Shown here piece by piece: positions 52,843-62,312 of a stretch of 64,000 nucleotides of DNA. The notes under the pieces are model-generated. The model worked only from the letters and a program-made list of their open reading frames with translations, was not told the origin of the DNA and did not search any database. The position numbers and the translations under genes are program-made. This stretch comes from DATJGR01 sp041739525 (GTDB lineage: Bacteria; Pseudomonadota; Gammaproteobacteria; Pseudomonadales; Azotimanducaceae): positions 1-64,000 of the forward strand of contig JBGSNQ010000131.1 in the NCBI GenBank assembly GCA_041739525.1, in the 5' to 3' direction. Within the stretch, counting starts at the first letter, position 1, and each line of letters begins with the position of its first letter.

Positions 52843-54048
52843 TCACAGTGAGCGCGCGAAGTGAACGATGCGCTCCGCCGCGTCGATGCATTCGGGTAAC
52901 TCGGCCACCATCGCCATGCGAACTCGATCCATGCCGGGATCGACGCCGCCATGCGGTCTCGATAGATAGCGACCCGGCAATACGGTGACGTTTTCTTCTA
53001 CGAACAGCCTGCGCGTGAACGATTCGTCGTCAATTGGCGTGCGCGGCCAGTAATAGAAGCCGCCTTCGGGCGATGTGACACCGAGAACCGGTGCGAGCAT
53101 GGGCGTTACGACGGCGAACTTCTGCCGGTACACCGCGCGATTGTCTTTGACGTGCGTTTCATCCAACCACGCAAGTTCGCTCACGTGCTGAACGTGGGCG
53201 GGCATCGCGCAACCGTGATATGTCCGGTACAGAAAGTAGCGATCGAGAATCGCCCCGTCGCCGGCCACGAAACCGGAGCGCAGCCCTGGCAGATTCGATC
53301 GCTTCGATAGGCTGTGAAAGACCACGCAGCGCGCGTAGTCGTCCCTGCCGATGGAAGCGCATGCCTGAAGCAGCCCCGCCGGCGGATTCGACTCGTCCGG
53401 ATAGATCTCCGAATAACACTCGTCGGCCGCGATCACGAAGTCGTAGCGATCGGCCAACCCGATCAGCTGGATCAGCTGTTCGACAGGCATCACGGCACCC
53501 GTTGGATTTCCGGGCGAGCAGATGAACAGCAACTCACAGTTGCTCCACACCTCGTCGGGAACCGATTCGAAATCGGAAAGATAGTTGGTCGCTTCCGTGC
53601 ACGGTGCGTAATAGGGCGTCGTGCCGCGCAACAGTACAGCCCCTTCGTAAATCTGGTAGAAAGGATTCGGCAGTACCGCGCAACTGCCGCTGCGCCCGGA
53701 CAGCACGCACTGTGCGAACGAAAACAGCGCTTCGCGCGTTCCGCTCACCGGCAGGATGTGTTTGCCGGACGCCAGCGAACCCGGCTTCAATCGGAAGCGT
53801 GACGTAGCCCAGGCGGCAATTGCGCTACGCAGCGAATCGCTTCCGCGCGTCGCCGGATACGTGCCGAGCCCGGGTTGTACGAACGTAGGATCGGTCGCGG
53901 CGTCGACCAGGAACTTCGCGGCTGCGTGCTTCGGCTCGCCGATCGATAGTGCGATATGCGGTGCATTGCTGCGGCTGCTGACGCCGGCCTTCAGCGCGTT
54001 CATGCGCTCGAACGGGTAGGGCAGCAGCGAATCGAGAAACGGGTTCAT
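52843..54048 (-). CDS. dapC: Succinyldiaminopimelate transaminase
   Basis: DapC is a PLP enzyme that transaminates N-succinyl-2-amino-6-ketopimelate with glutamate. The product (401 residues) is a class I/II aminotransferase with CSPGNPTGAVM near residue 178, DECYSEIY near 207 and the PLP-binding Lys in SLSKRSNLPGLRSGF near 247. ATG 54048 begins MNPFLDSLLPYPFERM, typical of DapC; the open frame continues upstream into glnD and is not used. The order glnD-dapC-dapD-dapE is conserved in related gammaproteobacteria. Confidence 0.93.
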   Translation of the reverse strand: MNPFLDSLLPYPFERMNALKAGVSSRSNAPHIALSIGEPKHAAAKFLVDAATDPTFVQPGLGTYPATRGSDSLRSAIAAWATSRFRLKPGSLASGKHILPVSGTREALFSFAQCVLSGRSGSCAVLPNPFYQIYEGAVLLRGTTPYYAPCTEATNYLSDFESVPDEVWSNCELLFICSPGNPTGAVMPVEQLIQLIGLADRYDFVIAADECYSEIYPDESNPPAGLLQACASIGRDDYARCVVFHSLSKRSNLPGLRSGFVAGDGAILDRYFLYRTYHGCAMPAHVQHVSELAWLDETHVKDNRAVYRQKFAVVTPMLAPVLGVTSPEGGFYYWPRTPIDDESFTRRLFVEENVTVLPGRYLSRPHGGVDPGMDRVRMAMVAELPECIDAAERIVHFARSL

Positions 54049-54053
54049 TCGGC

Positions 54054-56696
54054 TCAGCTCGCGAGGGTTTCTTCGTTGAGTTGTTGGTCGAGGCGCTCGC
54101 GGATAGTGCGCGTAACGAATTCGATTCGATCGGGGTCTTTGATCGGCAGCGTGCCGGTACCGCTGATGTAAAACACGTCTTCGACACGTTCGCCCAAGGT
54201 CGTGATCTTCGCGCTGTGCACGTTGATGCCCAACTCGACGAAGATGATGCCCAGACGCGCGAGCAACCCCGGCCGGTCGGATGCAACGACGCGCAACACC
54301 GACCATTGCTGATCCGGATCGTTCGACAGGTGTGCTTCCGTCGGTCGCTGGAACTGCTTCAAGCGTCGGGGAATGCGACGCTTGGCGAGCTCGGGGTAGC
54401 GTTCGAGGTCGCTCAACTGCGCGATCAACGTCCGTTCGATGTGCCGGCAGCGCGCCGCATTCGCGCTGATCGAGTGCCCCGATTCGTCTAGCACGATGTA
54501 GCTGTTGAAGCACAGATTGCCGGCAGACGTATGGATGCGCGCATCGTGAATCGAAAGGCCCAGTTGATCGATTGCGATGACGCTGGCAGCAAACAATCGC
54601 GGTTGGTCGCGCGTATACAGAAATATCTCGGTGGCGCCTTCTTCGCTGGCGTGGCCGACTACGTCGCGCACCAGGACCAGTGGTCCACTCGAGAGGTCGT
54701 GCTTTGCGATCGCCTCCGTCAACGAAACGATCTGCACGACAGAATGCTGCATGAAGAACTCGGGATCGGGATCGTCCCAGAGCAGCAGCGCACGTTCGCG
54801 GTCGATGCCGCGCTCTTCGAGCTTCGCCAACGCTTCCGTCCGGTGGTGTTCGATGTACGCAGCGCGATCAACCGGCAGATTGAGGCCGCGGCGCAATGCC
54901 CTGCGCGTTTCCATGTAGAGCTGTCGCATCAAGGTCGCACGCCAGCCGTTCCACAGATTCGGATTCGTCGCGTTGATGTCGGCAACGGTGAGTGTGTACA
55001 GATAGTCGAGCCGCATCTCGGTGCGGACCTCGCTTGCGAATTCGTGGATTACGACCGGATCGTTGATGTCTTTGCTTTGAGCGGTGGCGGACATCAACAG
55101 ATGCACGCGCACGAGCCAGGCCACCAGTTCGGTATCGGCTTCATCGAGGCTGTGTCGGCGACAGAAGTCGATCACATCGACTGCGCCCAGCGTCGAATGG
55201 TCGCCGCCGCGCCCCTTTGCAATGTCGTGGAACAGGCCAGCGATGTACAACAATTCGATCTTCGGCAGATTCTTGATGCAGTGGTGCGCGACCGGAAACG
55301 TGTCCTGGCTCGATCGATAGTGAAGACGCCGCATGTTGCGGATCACCATCATCGTGTGCGCATCGACGGTGTAGATATGGAACAGATCGTGTTGCATCTG
55401 ACCGATGACGCGGCCGAATTCGGGGATGTAGCGCGCCAGCATCCCGTATCTGCGCATGCGCGTCAGTTGCGACACCAGCGTGTAGGGTGCGCGCAACAGA
55501 TCGATGAATAGCCCGGTAACCTCCGGACTGTTGCGGAACGCCTCGTCGATCAGATCGAGGCTGTTGCGAACCTGACGGATCGTCGTGGCACGAACGCCGG
55601 AAATGTCGCGGCGGTTCGCCATGATGACGAACATTTCCATCAACGCGGGCGGGTGTGCGCGGAACACGTCTTCGCTGCGCGTCTCGATGTAGTTGTCGCG
55701 AATCTGGAAGCGTTCGTTGATGGGCTCGATTTCGGGCTCGTAGTGCGCGCGCAGGATCGCTTCGTCGAAGTGCTGCAAGAGGATGTCGTTCACTTCGCGC
55801 AGGCTCAGCACGTGGCTGTAGTAGTCGTGCATGAACTGCTCTACGCCGAGTTGCGCATCGCTGTCGGTGTAGCCCAACCGATCGGCTAAGGTGCGTTGAT
55901 AGTCGAACAGCAATCGGTCTTCCGAACGTCCCGCGATCAGGTGCAGGCCGTAACGAACCCGCCATAGGAATCGTCGACCGTCGTTGAGCCACTGCCGTTC
56001 CTGCGCGGTGAGGAACCCGCGCGCGCTGAGATCCTCGGCCGACGTGTTGCCGAAGTGGCGTTTGATGATCCAGCCGACCGTCTGGATATCGCGCAGACCG
56101 CCCGGTGCCACTTTGATGTTCGGCTCGAGGTTGTAGTCGACGTCCTGATAGCGGTCGTGGCGCTTGCGCTGTTCGTCGACCTTGGCGCTGAAGAAACGCG
56201 CGCTGGGCCAGATTTCGTCAGTGGCGAACAATCGGCCTACCTGGCGGTCGAGCGCCAGTGTTCCCGCAAGCAGTCGGCGCTCGAGGATCGAGGTTGCCGT
56301 TGCGATGTCCTCTTTCGCCTCCTGATGGCACTGGTCGATGGTCCGCACGCTGTGGCCGATGTTCAGCTTCAGGTCCCATAGGTTTTGCACGAACGTTTCG
56401 ATGCCGTCGCGATATTCCGCAGGGTCGCCGTCGACGAGAATCAGCAGATCGATGTCGGAGTGCGGGTGTAACTCGCCGCGCCCGTATCCACCGACAGCGA
56501 ACAGCGCCAGATGCTGGCCGGTGCCTTCCGGCCATTTGATGCGGCTCCACAGATCCTTGATCAGTTGATCGAAGAATTCGGCGCGGCTGCGCACGATCGT
56601 TTCGACGTCTTCACCGGCCCAGAATCGTTGTGCGAGAAGGGAATCGGATGAGCTGATTCGGCGTCGCGCCTCACTCAGCTTGTCAGTCGGTGTCAC
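54054..56696 (-). CDS. glnD: [Protein-PII] uridylyltransferase/uridylyl-removing enzyme GlnD
   Basis: GlnD senses glutamine and adds or removes UMP on PII proteins to control nitrogen assimilation. The 880-residue protein has the nucleotidyltransferase motif GGYGRGELHPHSDID at residues 69-83. An HD domain near 450-480 (FHDIAKGRGGDHS) carries the uridylyl-removing activity. Two C-terminal ACT domains (about 690-770 and 800-875) bind glutamine. GTG 56696 overlaps the map stop by four bases. Confidence 0.96.
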   Translation of the reverse strand: MTPTDKLSEARRRISSSDSLLAQRFWAGEDVETIVRSRAEFFDQLIKDLWSRIKWPEGTGQHLALFAVGGYGRGELHPHSDIDLLILVDGDPAEYRDGIETFVQNLWDLKLNIGHSVRTIDQCHQEAKEDIATATSILERRLLAGTLALDRQVGRLFATDEIWPSARFFSAKVDEQRKRHDRYQDVDYNLEPNIKVAPGGLRDIQTVGWIIKRHFGNTSAEDLSARGFLTAQERQWLNDGRRFLWRVRYGLHLIAGRSEDRLLFDYQRTLADRLGYTDSDAQLGVEQFMHDYYSHVLSLREVNDILLQHFDEAILRAHYEPEIEPINERFQIRDNYIETRSEDVFRAHPPALMEMFVIMANRRDISGVRATTIRQVRNSLDLIDEAFRNSPEVTGLFIDLLRAPYTLVSQLTRMRRYGMLARYIPEFGRVIGQMQHDLFHIYTVDAHTMMVIRNMRRLHYRSSQDTFPVAHHCIKNLPKIELLYIAGLFHDIAKGRGGDHSTLGAVDVIDFCRRHSLDEADTELVAWLVRVHLLMSATAQSKDINDPVVIHEFASEVRTEMRLDYLYTLTVADINATNPNLWNGWRATLMRQLYMETRRALRRGLNLPVDRAAYIEHHRTEALAKLEERGIDRERALLLWDDPDPEFFMQHSVVQIVSLTEAIAKHDLSSGPLVLVRDVVGHASEEGATEIFLYTRDQPRLFAASVIAIDQLGLSIHDARIHTSAGNLCFNSYIVLDESGHSISANAARCRHIERTLIAQLSDLERYPELAKRRIPRRLKQFQRPTEAHLSNDPDQQWSVLRVVASDRPGLLARLGIIFVELGINVHSAKITTLGERVEDVFYISGTGTLPIKDPDRIEFVTRTIRERLDQQLNEETLAS

Positions 56697-57484
56697 GGAA
56701 ACCGTTCTTCCGCGCGCCGTGTCAGGACTTCAGCGCCGTCGCTCGTCACCAGGATCGTATGTTCCCATTGTGCCGATAGTTTGTGGTCCTTCGTCACGAC
56801 GGTCCATTGATCGGGAAGCATCTTGATGTGGCGTTGACCCGCGTTGATCATCGGTTCGATGGTGAACGTCATTCCGGCTTCGATCTTCGCGCCGGTATTC
56901 GGCCGCCCGTAGTGCAGTATTTGTGGCTCGTCGTGGAACACGTCGCCGATTCCGTGCCCGCAGAACTCGCGCACCACCGACAAGTTGTTGGCCTCGGCGT
57001 GCGATTGAATCGCGTGGCCGATATCGCCCAGATGCGCGCCGGGCCGTACCACTCTAATGCCGCGGTACAGGCACTCTTGTGTGATCTCGACCAGGCGGCG
57101 CGCCATTACGCTGGGTTCACCGACGAAGAACATCTTGCTCGTGTCGCCGTGATATCGATCCTTGATGACCGTAACGTCGATGTTCACCACGTCGCCGCGT
57201 TTCAGTCGCTTGCTGTCCGACGGAATGCCATGACACACGACGTGGTTTACGGATGTGCAGATGGACTTCGGAAAGGGCGGTTGTCCAGGTGCATTGCTGT
57301 AGTTGAGCGGCGCGGGAATCGCATCGAGTTCTTCGACGATGAAGCGATGGCAGATGCGGTCGAGTTCTTCGGTGGTCACGCCCGGCTGAACGTGCTCGCC
57401 GATCATCTCGAGCACACTCGCGGCGAGACGTCCGGCCACTCGCATGCGTGCGACTTCATCCTCGTTGCGTAGTTTGATGGGCAT
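56693..57484 (-). CDS. map: Methionine aminopeptidase, type I
   Basis: Map removes N-terminal Met from nascent proteins. The product (263 residues) is of the short bacterial class. It has SVNHVVCHGIPSDSKRLKRGDVVNIDVTVI near residue 77, GHGIGDVFHDEPQILHYG near 170 and FTIEPMIN near 203, carrying the expected His, Asp and Glu metal ligands. It is divergent from rpsB, as in most gammaproteobacteria, and translationally coupled to glnD. Confidence 0.96.
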   Translation of the reverse strand: MPIKLRNEDEVARMRVAGRLAASVLEMIGEHVQPGVTTEELDRICHRFIVEELDAIPAPLNYSNAPGQPPFPKSICTSVNHVVCHGIPSDSKRLKRGDVVNIDVTVIKDRYHGDTSKMFFVGEPSVMARRLVEITQECLYRGIRVVRPGAHLGDIGHAIQSHAEANNLSVVREFCGHGIGDVFHDEPQILHYGRPNTGAKIEAGMTFTIEPMINAGQRHIKMLPDQWTVVTKDHKLSAQWEHTILVTSDGAEVLTRRAEERFP

Positions 57485-57515
57485 TCCGGGGTGCCGTTCG
57501 GGCCTATTGGGTCGG

Positions 57516-57544
57516 TTTCGACGAAAAACGGATTATGGTATAAA
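57516..57544 (+). promoter_or_regulatory. Candidate promoter of rpsB-tsf
   Basis: TTTCGA at 57516-57521 and TATAAA at 57539-57544 are separated by 17 bases, followed by a GC-rich discriminator (GCGCGCC) typical of stringently controlled ribosomal promoters. The -35 box is poor. A start near 57551 would leave a leader of about 150 nt. Confidence 0.45.
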
Positions 57545-57550
57545 GCGCGC

Positions 57551-57701
57551 CGCCGTGAGGCAAACCGGATATCTCGCGACTCACTCTTAGAACGCGAGAG
57601 TTCAAAATTCTCACACGCATCGACACAGCCCTGTGGGTGCCATCGAAAGGTGGTTCGGGTCTGGGGTGCGTGGAGGCTCAACCCAAACATGACGAGGAAA
57701 C
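57551..57701 (+). promoter_or_regulatory. rpsB leader, possible S2 autoregulatory region
   Basis: The approximately 150-nt leader contains a potential pairing GGGT...ACCC around 57658-57686 that encloses a G-rich stretch, just before the GAGGAA ribosome-binding site. In gammaproteobacteria the rpsB-tsf operon is repressed by S2 acting on its leader. Whether this sequence keeps that fold cannot be decided by eye. Confidence 0.35.
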
Positions 57702-58472
57702 ATGGCAAATATCAGCATGCGTGACATGTTGGCCGCAGGCGTGCACTTCGGCCACCAGACGCGGTTCTGGAATCCCAAGATGGCCCCCTTCATTTTCGGG
57801 GCCCGCAACAAGATCCACATCATCAACCTCGAGCGTACGGTACCTGCCTTCAACGAAGCGCTGGTGTATCTGAAGACGCTGTCGGCGCGGCGGCACAAGG
57901 TGCTGTTCGTCGGCACGAAACGCTCGGCCGCGAAGGTCATTCGCGAACAGGCAACGCGTGTCGGCATGCCGTTCGTCGATCAACGCTGGCTCGGCGGCAT
58001 GCTCACCAACTACAAGACGATCCGCCAGTCGATCCGTCGCCTGCAGGAACTCGAGGCGCAGTTGGCCGACGGCACGTTCGAGCGCCTGACCAAGAAAGAA
58101 GCGCTGACGAAGCGTCGCCTCATGGAAAAACTCGAGCGTAGCCTTGGCGGTATCAAGAACATGGGTGGGCTGCCCGATGCGTTGTTCGTGGTCGACGTTC
58201 AGCACGAACACATCGCGGTTTCAGAAGCGAACAAGCTCGGCATCCCGGTGGTCGGTATCGTCGATACCAACAGCGATCCGGTCGGTGTCGATTACGTCAT
58301 CCCCGGCAACGACGATGCGATACGCGCGGTACGTCTGTACGTGACCGCGGTCGCCGACGCGGTAGCCGAGGGTCAAGCGACCGCCGGCGGTGAAGTCCGC
58401 ATCGACGAGTTCGTCGAGGTGGACGAGGTCGGCACCGAAACGGCCGACTACGACGTCGACGAGGCAGTCTGA
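57702..58472 (+). CDS. rpsB: 30S ribosomal protein S2
   Basis: S2 binds late at the 30S head-body junction near S1. The product (256 residues) has MRDMLAAGVHFGHQTRFWNPKM at its start, KVLFVGTKRSA near residue 67 and the Rossmann-like LPDALFVVDVQHE near 157. An acidic C-terminal tail completes it. GAGGAA precedes ATG 57702. It heads the cluster tsf-pyrH-frr-uppS-cdsA-rseP-bamA. Confidence 0.97.
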   Translation: MANISMRDMLAAGVHFGHQTRFWNPKMAPFIFGARNKIHIINLERTVPAFNEALVYLKTLSARRHKVLFVGTKRSAAKVIREQATRVGMPFVDQRWLGGMLTNYKTIRQSIRRLQELEAQLADGTFERLTKKEALTKRRLMEKLERSLGGIKNMGGLPDALFVVDVQHEHIAVSEANKLGIPVVGIVDTNSDPVGVDYVIPGNDDAIRAVRLYVTAVADAVAEGQATAGGEVRIDEFVEVDEVGTETADYDVDEAV

Positions 58473-58473
58473 A

Positions 58474-59343
58474 ATGGCAGTGACTGCAGCGATGGTCAAA
58501 GAGCTCCGGGAGCTCACCGGTCTCGGCATGATGGACTGCAAGAAAGCCCTGACCGATTCGGATGGCGACATGAATGCCGCGGTGGAGACGCTGCGCCGCA
58601 ACAGCGCCGTCAAAGCCGCAAAAAAAGCCGACCGCACTGCTTCGCAGGGTCTGCTCGGTGTTCGCGTGGCCGACGATGGCAGCTACGCGATCGTCGTCGA
58701 AGTGAACATCGAAACCGATTTCGCCGAACGCGATGCGTCGTTCGCCGCGTTCGTGAAACGCGTGCGCGATGTCGCGTTCGAGAAGCGCACGAGTGATGTT
58801 GCAGCACTACTCGCCGGTGGCCTCGATGCCGAACGGGAGGCCTTGGTGCAGAGCATTGGCGAGAACGTTTCAGTACGACGTATTGCGTTGCTCGAAGCGC
58901 CGGGCGGAAGAGTTGCGAGTTACCTGCACGCAGACAACCGTAAGGCCGCGTTGGTAGCAGTGGTGGGTGGCGATGACGAACTCGGGCGCGACCTCGCGAT
59001 GCACGTCACGGCAAGCAAACCGCTCGTCGTTACGGGCGCCGACGTGGCTCCGGACGTCGTCGAGAAAGAACGTGAGATCTACACCGCACAGGCGCAAGAC
59101 AGCGGTAAGCCGGCCGACATCATTGCGAAGATGGTGGAAGGGCGCGTTCGCAAGTTCCTTGCCGAGGTGAGCTTGCTCGAGCAGCCGTTCGTCAAGGACC
59201 CGAACGTTCGAGTCAGTCAGTTGCTCTCGCAGAAGAAAGCCCGCTGCACCGGCTTCGTTCGATACGAGGTCGGCGAGGGCATCGACAAGGTCGAAACCGA
59301 CTTTGCAGCGGAAGTCGCGGCGCAAGTCCGGGGTAAGGGCTAG
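58474..59343 (+). CDS. tsf: Elongation factor Ts
   Basis: EF-Ts is the nucleotide-exchange factor of EF-Tu. The N-terminal UBA-like domain (MVKELRELTGLGMMDCKKAL) is at residues 7-26, and core dimerisation motifs NIETDFAERD near 79 and HVTASKPL near 176 follow. The product is 289 residues. ATG 58474 lies one base after the rpsB stop; the open frame upstream is inside rpsB. Confidence 0.97.
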   Translation: MAVTAAMVKELRELTGLGMMDCKKALTDSDGDMNAAVETLRRNSAVKAAKKADRTASQGLLGVRVADDGSYAIVVEVNIETDFAERDASFAAFVKRVRDVAFEKRTSDVAALLAGGLDAEREALVQSIGENVSVRRIALLEAPGGRVASYLHADNRKAALVAVVGGDDELGRDLAMHVTASKPLVVTGADVAPDVVEKEREIYTAQAQDSGKPADIIAKMVEGRVRKFLAEVSLLEQPFVKDPNVRVSQLLSQKKARCTGFVRYEVGEGIDKVETDFAAEVAAQVRGKG

Positions 59344-59349
59344 CGCTCC

Positions 59350-60075
59350 ATGGCCAGACCGGTCGTCTCCCGCTATTTGCTAAAGCTCAGCGGTGAAGCA
59401 CTGGCCGGCGAGGCCGACTTCGGTATCGATTCCGTAGTCGTTCGCCGAATCGCTGGCGAAGTTGTCGCCACTCAACAGACCGGCGCCGAGTTCGGCGTCG
59501 TGCTGGGCGGCGGCAACCTGTTTCGCGGCGCCGCACTCGCGAAGGCCGGCCTCAATCGAGTGACCGGTGATCATATGGGCATGCTGGCCACCGTGATGAA
59601 CGCGCTAGCGTTTCGGGATGTGCTGCAATCGCTTGGCGCGCGCGCAACCGTGCTATCGGCCGTTCCGATGGCGAGCATCGTCGAAGGCTATTCGCAGGCG
59701 CGCGCGGTCGACCTGATTCAAGCCGGGCACGTCGTGATTTTTGCCGCCGGCACCGGCAACCCGTTTTTCACCACCGACTCAGCGGCGTGCCTGCGCGGCA
59801 TCGAGATCGACGCCGACATTGTGCTCAAGGCGACCAAGGTAGATGGTGTATACACTTCCGATCCGCACCTCGATGCGTCCGCACAGCGATTCGACCGCCT
59901 GAGTTACGACGAAGTCATCGCCCGCAATCTGAAGGTCATGGACATGACGGCCATCTGCCTGTGCCGCGACCACGAGATGCCGATCGTCGTATTCGACATG
60001 AACGCGGCCGGTGCGTTGCAGCGCATCGTCGCGGGGGAGCGGGTCGGTACATTGATCGGCGGCGACTCCGAGTGA
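59350..60075 (+). CDS. pyrH: Uridylate kinase (UMP kinase)
   Basis: PyrH phosphorylates UMP to UDP and is allosterically controlled by GTP and UTP. The product (241 residues) is an amino-acid-kinase fold with LKLSGEAL near residue 11, GGGNLFRG near 54, GTGNPFFTTDSAA near 138 and KATKVDGVY near 162. The gene lies 6 bases after tsf and 37 before frr, in the standard cluster. Confidence 0.97.
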   Translation: MARPVVSRYLLKLSGEALAGEADFGIDSVVVRRIAGEVVATQQTGAEFGVVLGGGNLFRGAALAKAGLNRVTGDHMGMLATVMNALAFRDVLQSLGARATVLSAVPMASIVEGYSQARAVDLIQAGHVVIFAAGTGNPFFTTDSAACLRGIEIDADIVLKATKVDGVYTSDPHLDASAQRFDRLSYDEVIARNLKVMDMTAICLCRDHEMPIVVFDMNAAGALQRIVAGERVGTLIGGDSE

Positions 60076-60112
60076 TGCACGACGCAACCTAATCTCAGAT
60101 TGAGGCACCACC

Positions 60113-60670
60113 GTGATCGACGACATCAAACGTGAAGCCAACCTACGCATGGGCAAGTCGATCGAGGCGCTTGGGCACGCGTTCGGTCGGATTCGCACCG
60201 GGCGCGCGAACCCCGCGATACTCGACGGCATTCAGGTGCCGTACTACGGCGTCGACACACCTTTGAACCAGGTCGCTTCGATCAACGTGCAGGATGCGCG
60301 CACGCTGATCATCTCGCCGTGGGAGAAGAAACTGATTTCGGACATCGAGAAGGCCATCCTCAAAAGCGATCTCGGCATCACACCGGCATCGAATGCCGAT
60401 TCGATCCGCATCGCATTGCCGCCGTTGTCGGAAGAGAACCGGCGCGATCTCGCGCGGCTCGCCAAACAGGAGGCGGAACAGGCGCGAGTGGCCGTTCGCA
60501 ACATCCGTCGGGATGCGATGGGAAACGTGCGCGACTTCCTCAAGGAGAAGGAAATCTCCGAAGACGACGCGCGTCGGGCGGAAGAAGACATCCAGCGGCT
60601 GACCGACAAGCGAATATCGGAAATCGATCACGCTTTGGCGGAAAAAGAAGCCGATTTATTAAAGATTTAA
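60113..60670 (+). CDS. frr: Ribosome recycling factor
   Basis: RRF splits post-termination ribosomes with EF-G. The product (185 residues) has GRIRTGRANPAILDGIQVPYYG near residues 29-50 and the helical C-terminal DARRAEEDIQRLTDK segment. GTG 60113 is the start. Size and position after pyrH are normal. Confidence 0.97.
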   Translation: MIDDIKREANLRMGKSIEALGHAFGRIRTGRANPAILDGIQVPYYGVDTPLNQVASINVQDARTLIISPWEKKLISDIEKAILKSDLGITPASNADSIRIALPPLSEENRRDLARLAKQEAEQARVAVRNIRRDAMGNVRDFLKEKEISEDDARRAEEDIQRLTDKRISEIDHALAEKEADLLKI

Positions 60671-60708
60671 CGCTAGTATCTCGACACTGACAGCGGATTT
60701 CAGGCGAT

Positions 60709-61449
60709 ATGTCCGAGCTTCAGGCCAGTGCCGCCCAGAACGATTCAGACCTCGTGCCGCGCCATGTGGCCATCATCATGGATGGCAATCACCGTTGGGC
60801 CAAAGCGCGTCATCTACCGGGCGCGGCCGGACATCGTGCGGGCGCCCGCAACATCCGTCCGATCGCTGAGCGCTGCGCCGATCTCGGCGTGCGTTATCTG
60901 ACGATCTTCGCGCTGTCCACCGAAAACCTCGATCGCCCCAAGCGTGAAGTCGATCTGCTGCTCCAGCTGATGCGGCGTTTTCTCGAAGACAACGTCGACG
61001 AATTGCGTGATCGCGGCGTGAGGTTGCGGATCATCGGCGATCGCAGCCGCTTCGCAGCGGAACTACAGATGCTGATGAAGCGCGCGGAACAGATCACGCG
61101 TGACAACGATCAGTTGCACCTGACCATCGCCGCGAACTACGGCGGTCGATGGGACATCACGCAGGCGATGCGCGGTCTCGCAAAGGCCGTGGCGAGCGGT
61201 CAGATCGATCCGGAAAAGGTCGACGAGCACACCGTTGGCGGATTGTTGTCGCTGGGTAATCTGCCACCGCCGGATCTGTGCATCCGCACCGGCGGTGATC
61301 AACGCATCAGCAATTTTCTGCTGTGGGACCTCGCATACAGCGAACTGTATTTCACGGACGCGTACTGGCCCGAGTTCGACGAGATTCGGCTGGCCGACGC
61401 GTTCGAATCGTTCCGCGAGCGGCAACGCAGATTCGGACGCCGCCCGTGA
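60709..61449 (+). CDS. uppS: Undecaprenyl diphosphate synthase
   Basis: UppS adds eight isoprene units in cis to farnesyl diphosphate, making the carrier lipid for peptidoglycan. Family motifs are IIMDGNHRWAK near residue 25 with the catalytic Asp, TIFALSTENLDRP near 65 and the C-terminal DLCIRTGGDQRISNFLLWDLAYSELYF. The product is 246 residues. cdsA follows 61 bases later. Confidence 0.96.
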   Translation: MSELQASAAQNDSDLVPRHVAIIMDGNHRWAKARHLPGAAGHRAGARNIRPIAERCADLGVRYLTIFALSTENLDRPKREVDLLLQLMRRFLEDNVDELRDRGVRLRIIGDRSRFAAELQMLMKRAEQITRDNDQLHLTIAANYGGRWDITQAMRGLAKAVASGQIDPEKVDEHTVGGLLSLGNLPPPDLCIRTGGDQRISNFLLWDLAYSELYFTDAYWPEFDEIRLADAFESFRERQRRFGRRP

Positions 61450-61487
61450 CGTCTCACGGTGTGCGCTGCGATCGGCAGCACGCATGC

Positions 61488-61515
61488 GAAGCCCACATGC
61501 TGAAGCCCACATGCT
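61488..61515 (+). repeat. Exact 14-bp tandem duplication at the cdsA start
   Basis: GAAGCCCACATGCT occurs at 61488-61501 and again at 61502-61515, followed by a further GAAGC. Each copy contains an ATG. Only the second (61511) is in frame with cdsA; the first (61497) opens a six-codon frame that ends in TGA at 61515-61517. Removing one copy would restore a single start. Confidence 0.9.
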
Positions 61516-62311
61516 GAAGCAGAGGGTGATCACCGCGCTGATCGCAGCGCCGACGGTGATCGCCGCCATCTTCCTTCTACCGCTCACTGCATTCGCTGCC
61601 GTGTTTCTCGTGCTGGCGGGACTCGGTGTGTTCGAGTGGGCCAATCTTGCGGGTCTGCGTTCGATCGCCGCAAAGGCGGTCTACGTCGGCGTCTACGGGC
61701 TGATCGGATATGCGTTACTGAACGCGCCGGCGCTGTGGCCCACCGTTCTGCAGTACGTGGTCGCGTTCTGGGTGCTGGCAGCCGTGGTTGTACTGACGTT
61801 CCCGGCGAGTGGCCAGGCGCTGATTCGTCCCGTGCTGATGCCGGCCGGCTACGTTGCATTCGTCGGTGCGTGGCTTGCGCTGGTTACGCTGCTCGTTGCA
61901 GGCGGTCCGTGGCTGATTCTGTGGGTGTTGGTGGTGGTGTGGGCGGCCGATATCGGCGCGTACTTTGCGGGCAGGCAATTCGGCCGGCGCAAACTCGCGC
62001 TGCTGGTGAGCCCGGGTAAGACCTGGGAAGGCGCGCTGGGTGGCACGGCACTGTCGGTGCTGCTCGGTTCATTGATGGGTGCGACCGTGCCGGCGTTGCA
62101 TACCGTCGCACCGGAACTGTGGCAGTGGGTTGTCGGTTCGCTCGTCATTGCGATCGTCTCGATATTCGGCGATCTGTTCGAAAGCGCGTTGAAGCGCGCG
62201 CGTGGTGTGAAGGATTCCGGCGGACTGTTTCCAGGTCATGGTGGCATGCTCGATCGTGTCGACTCGCTGATTGCGGCGTTGCCGTGTGTGGCGTTGGCGG
62301 TAGCGGCGTAG
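61511..62311 (+). CDS. cdsA: Phosphatidate cytidylyltransferase
   Basis: CdsA makes CDP-diacylglycerol from phosphatidate and CTP at the inner membrane. The product (266 residues) has about eight hydrophobic segments and the signature KDSGGLFPGHGGMLDRVDS near residue 235, with the Asp residues that bind Mg. ATG 61511 lies in the second copy of a 14-bp tandem duplication, and the frame upstream runs antisense-free through uppS in another frame. It is followed by a 170-base gap and rseP, with no dxr. Confidence 0.94.
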   Translation: MLKQRVITALIAAPTVIAAIFLLPLTAFAAVFLVLAGLGVFEWANLAGLRSIAAKAVYVGVYGLIGYALLNAPALWPTVLQYVVAFWVLAAVVVLTFPASGQALIRPVLMPAGYVAFVGAWLALVTLLVAGGPWLILWVLVVVWAADIGAYFAGRQFGRRKLALLVSPGKTWEGALGGTALSVLLGSLMGATVPALHTVAPELWQWVVGSLVIAIVSIFGDLFESALKRARGVKDSGGLFPGHGGMLDRVDSLIAALPCVALAVAA

Positions 62312-62312
62312 C

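Noticed and set aside
61497..61517. First ATG in the cdsA duplication as the real cdsA start
   Set aside because: It is in a different frame and meets TGA after six codons.
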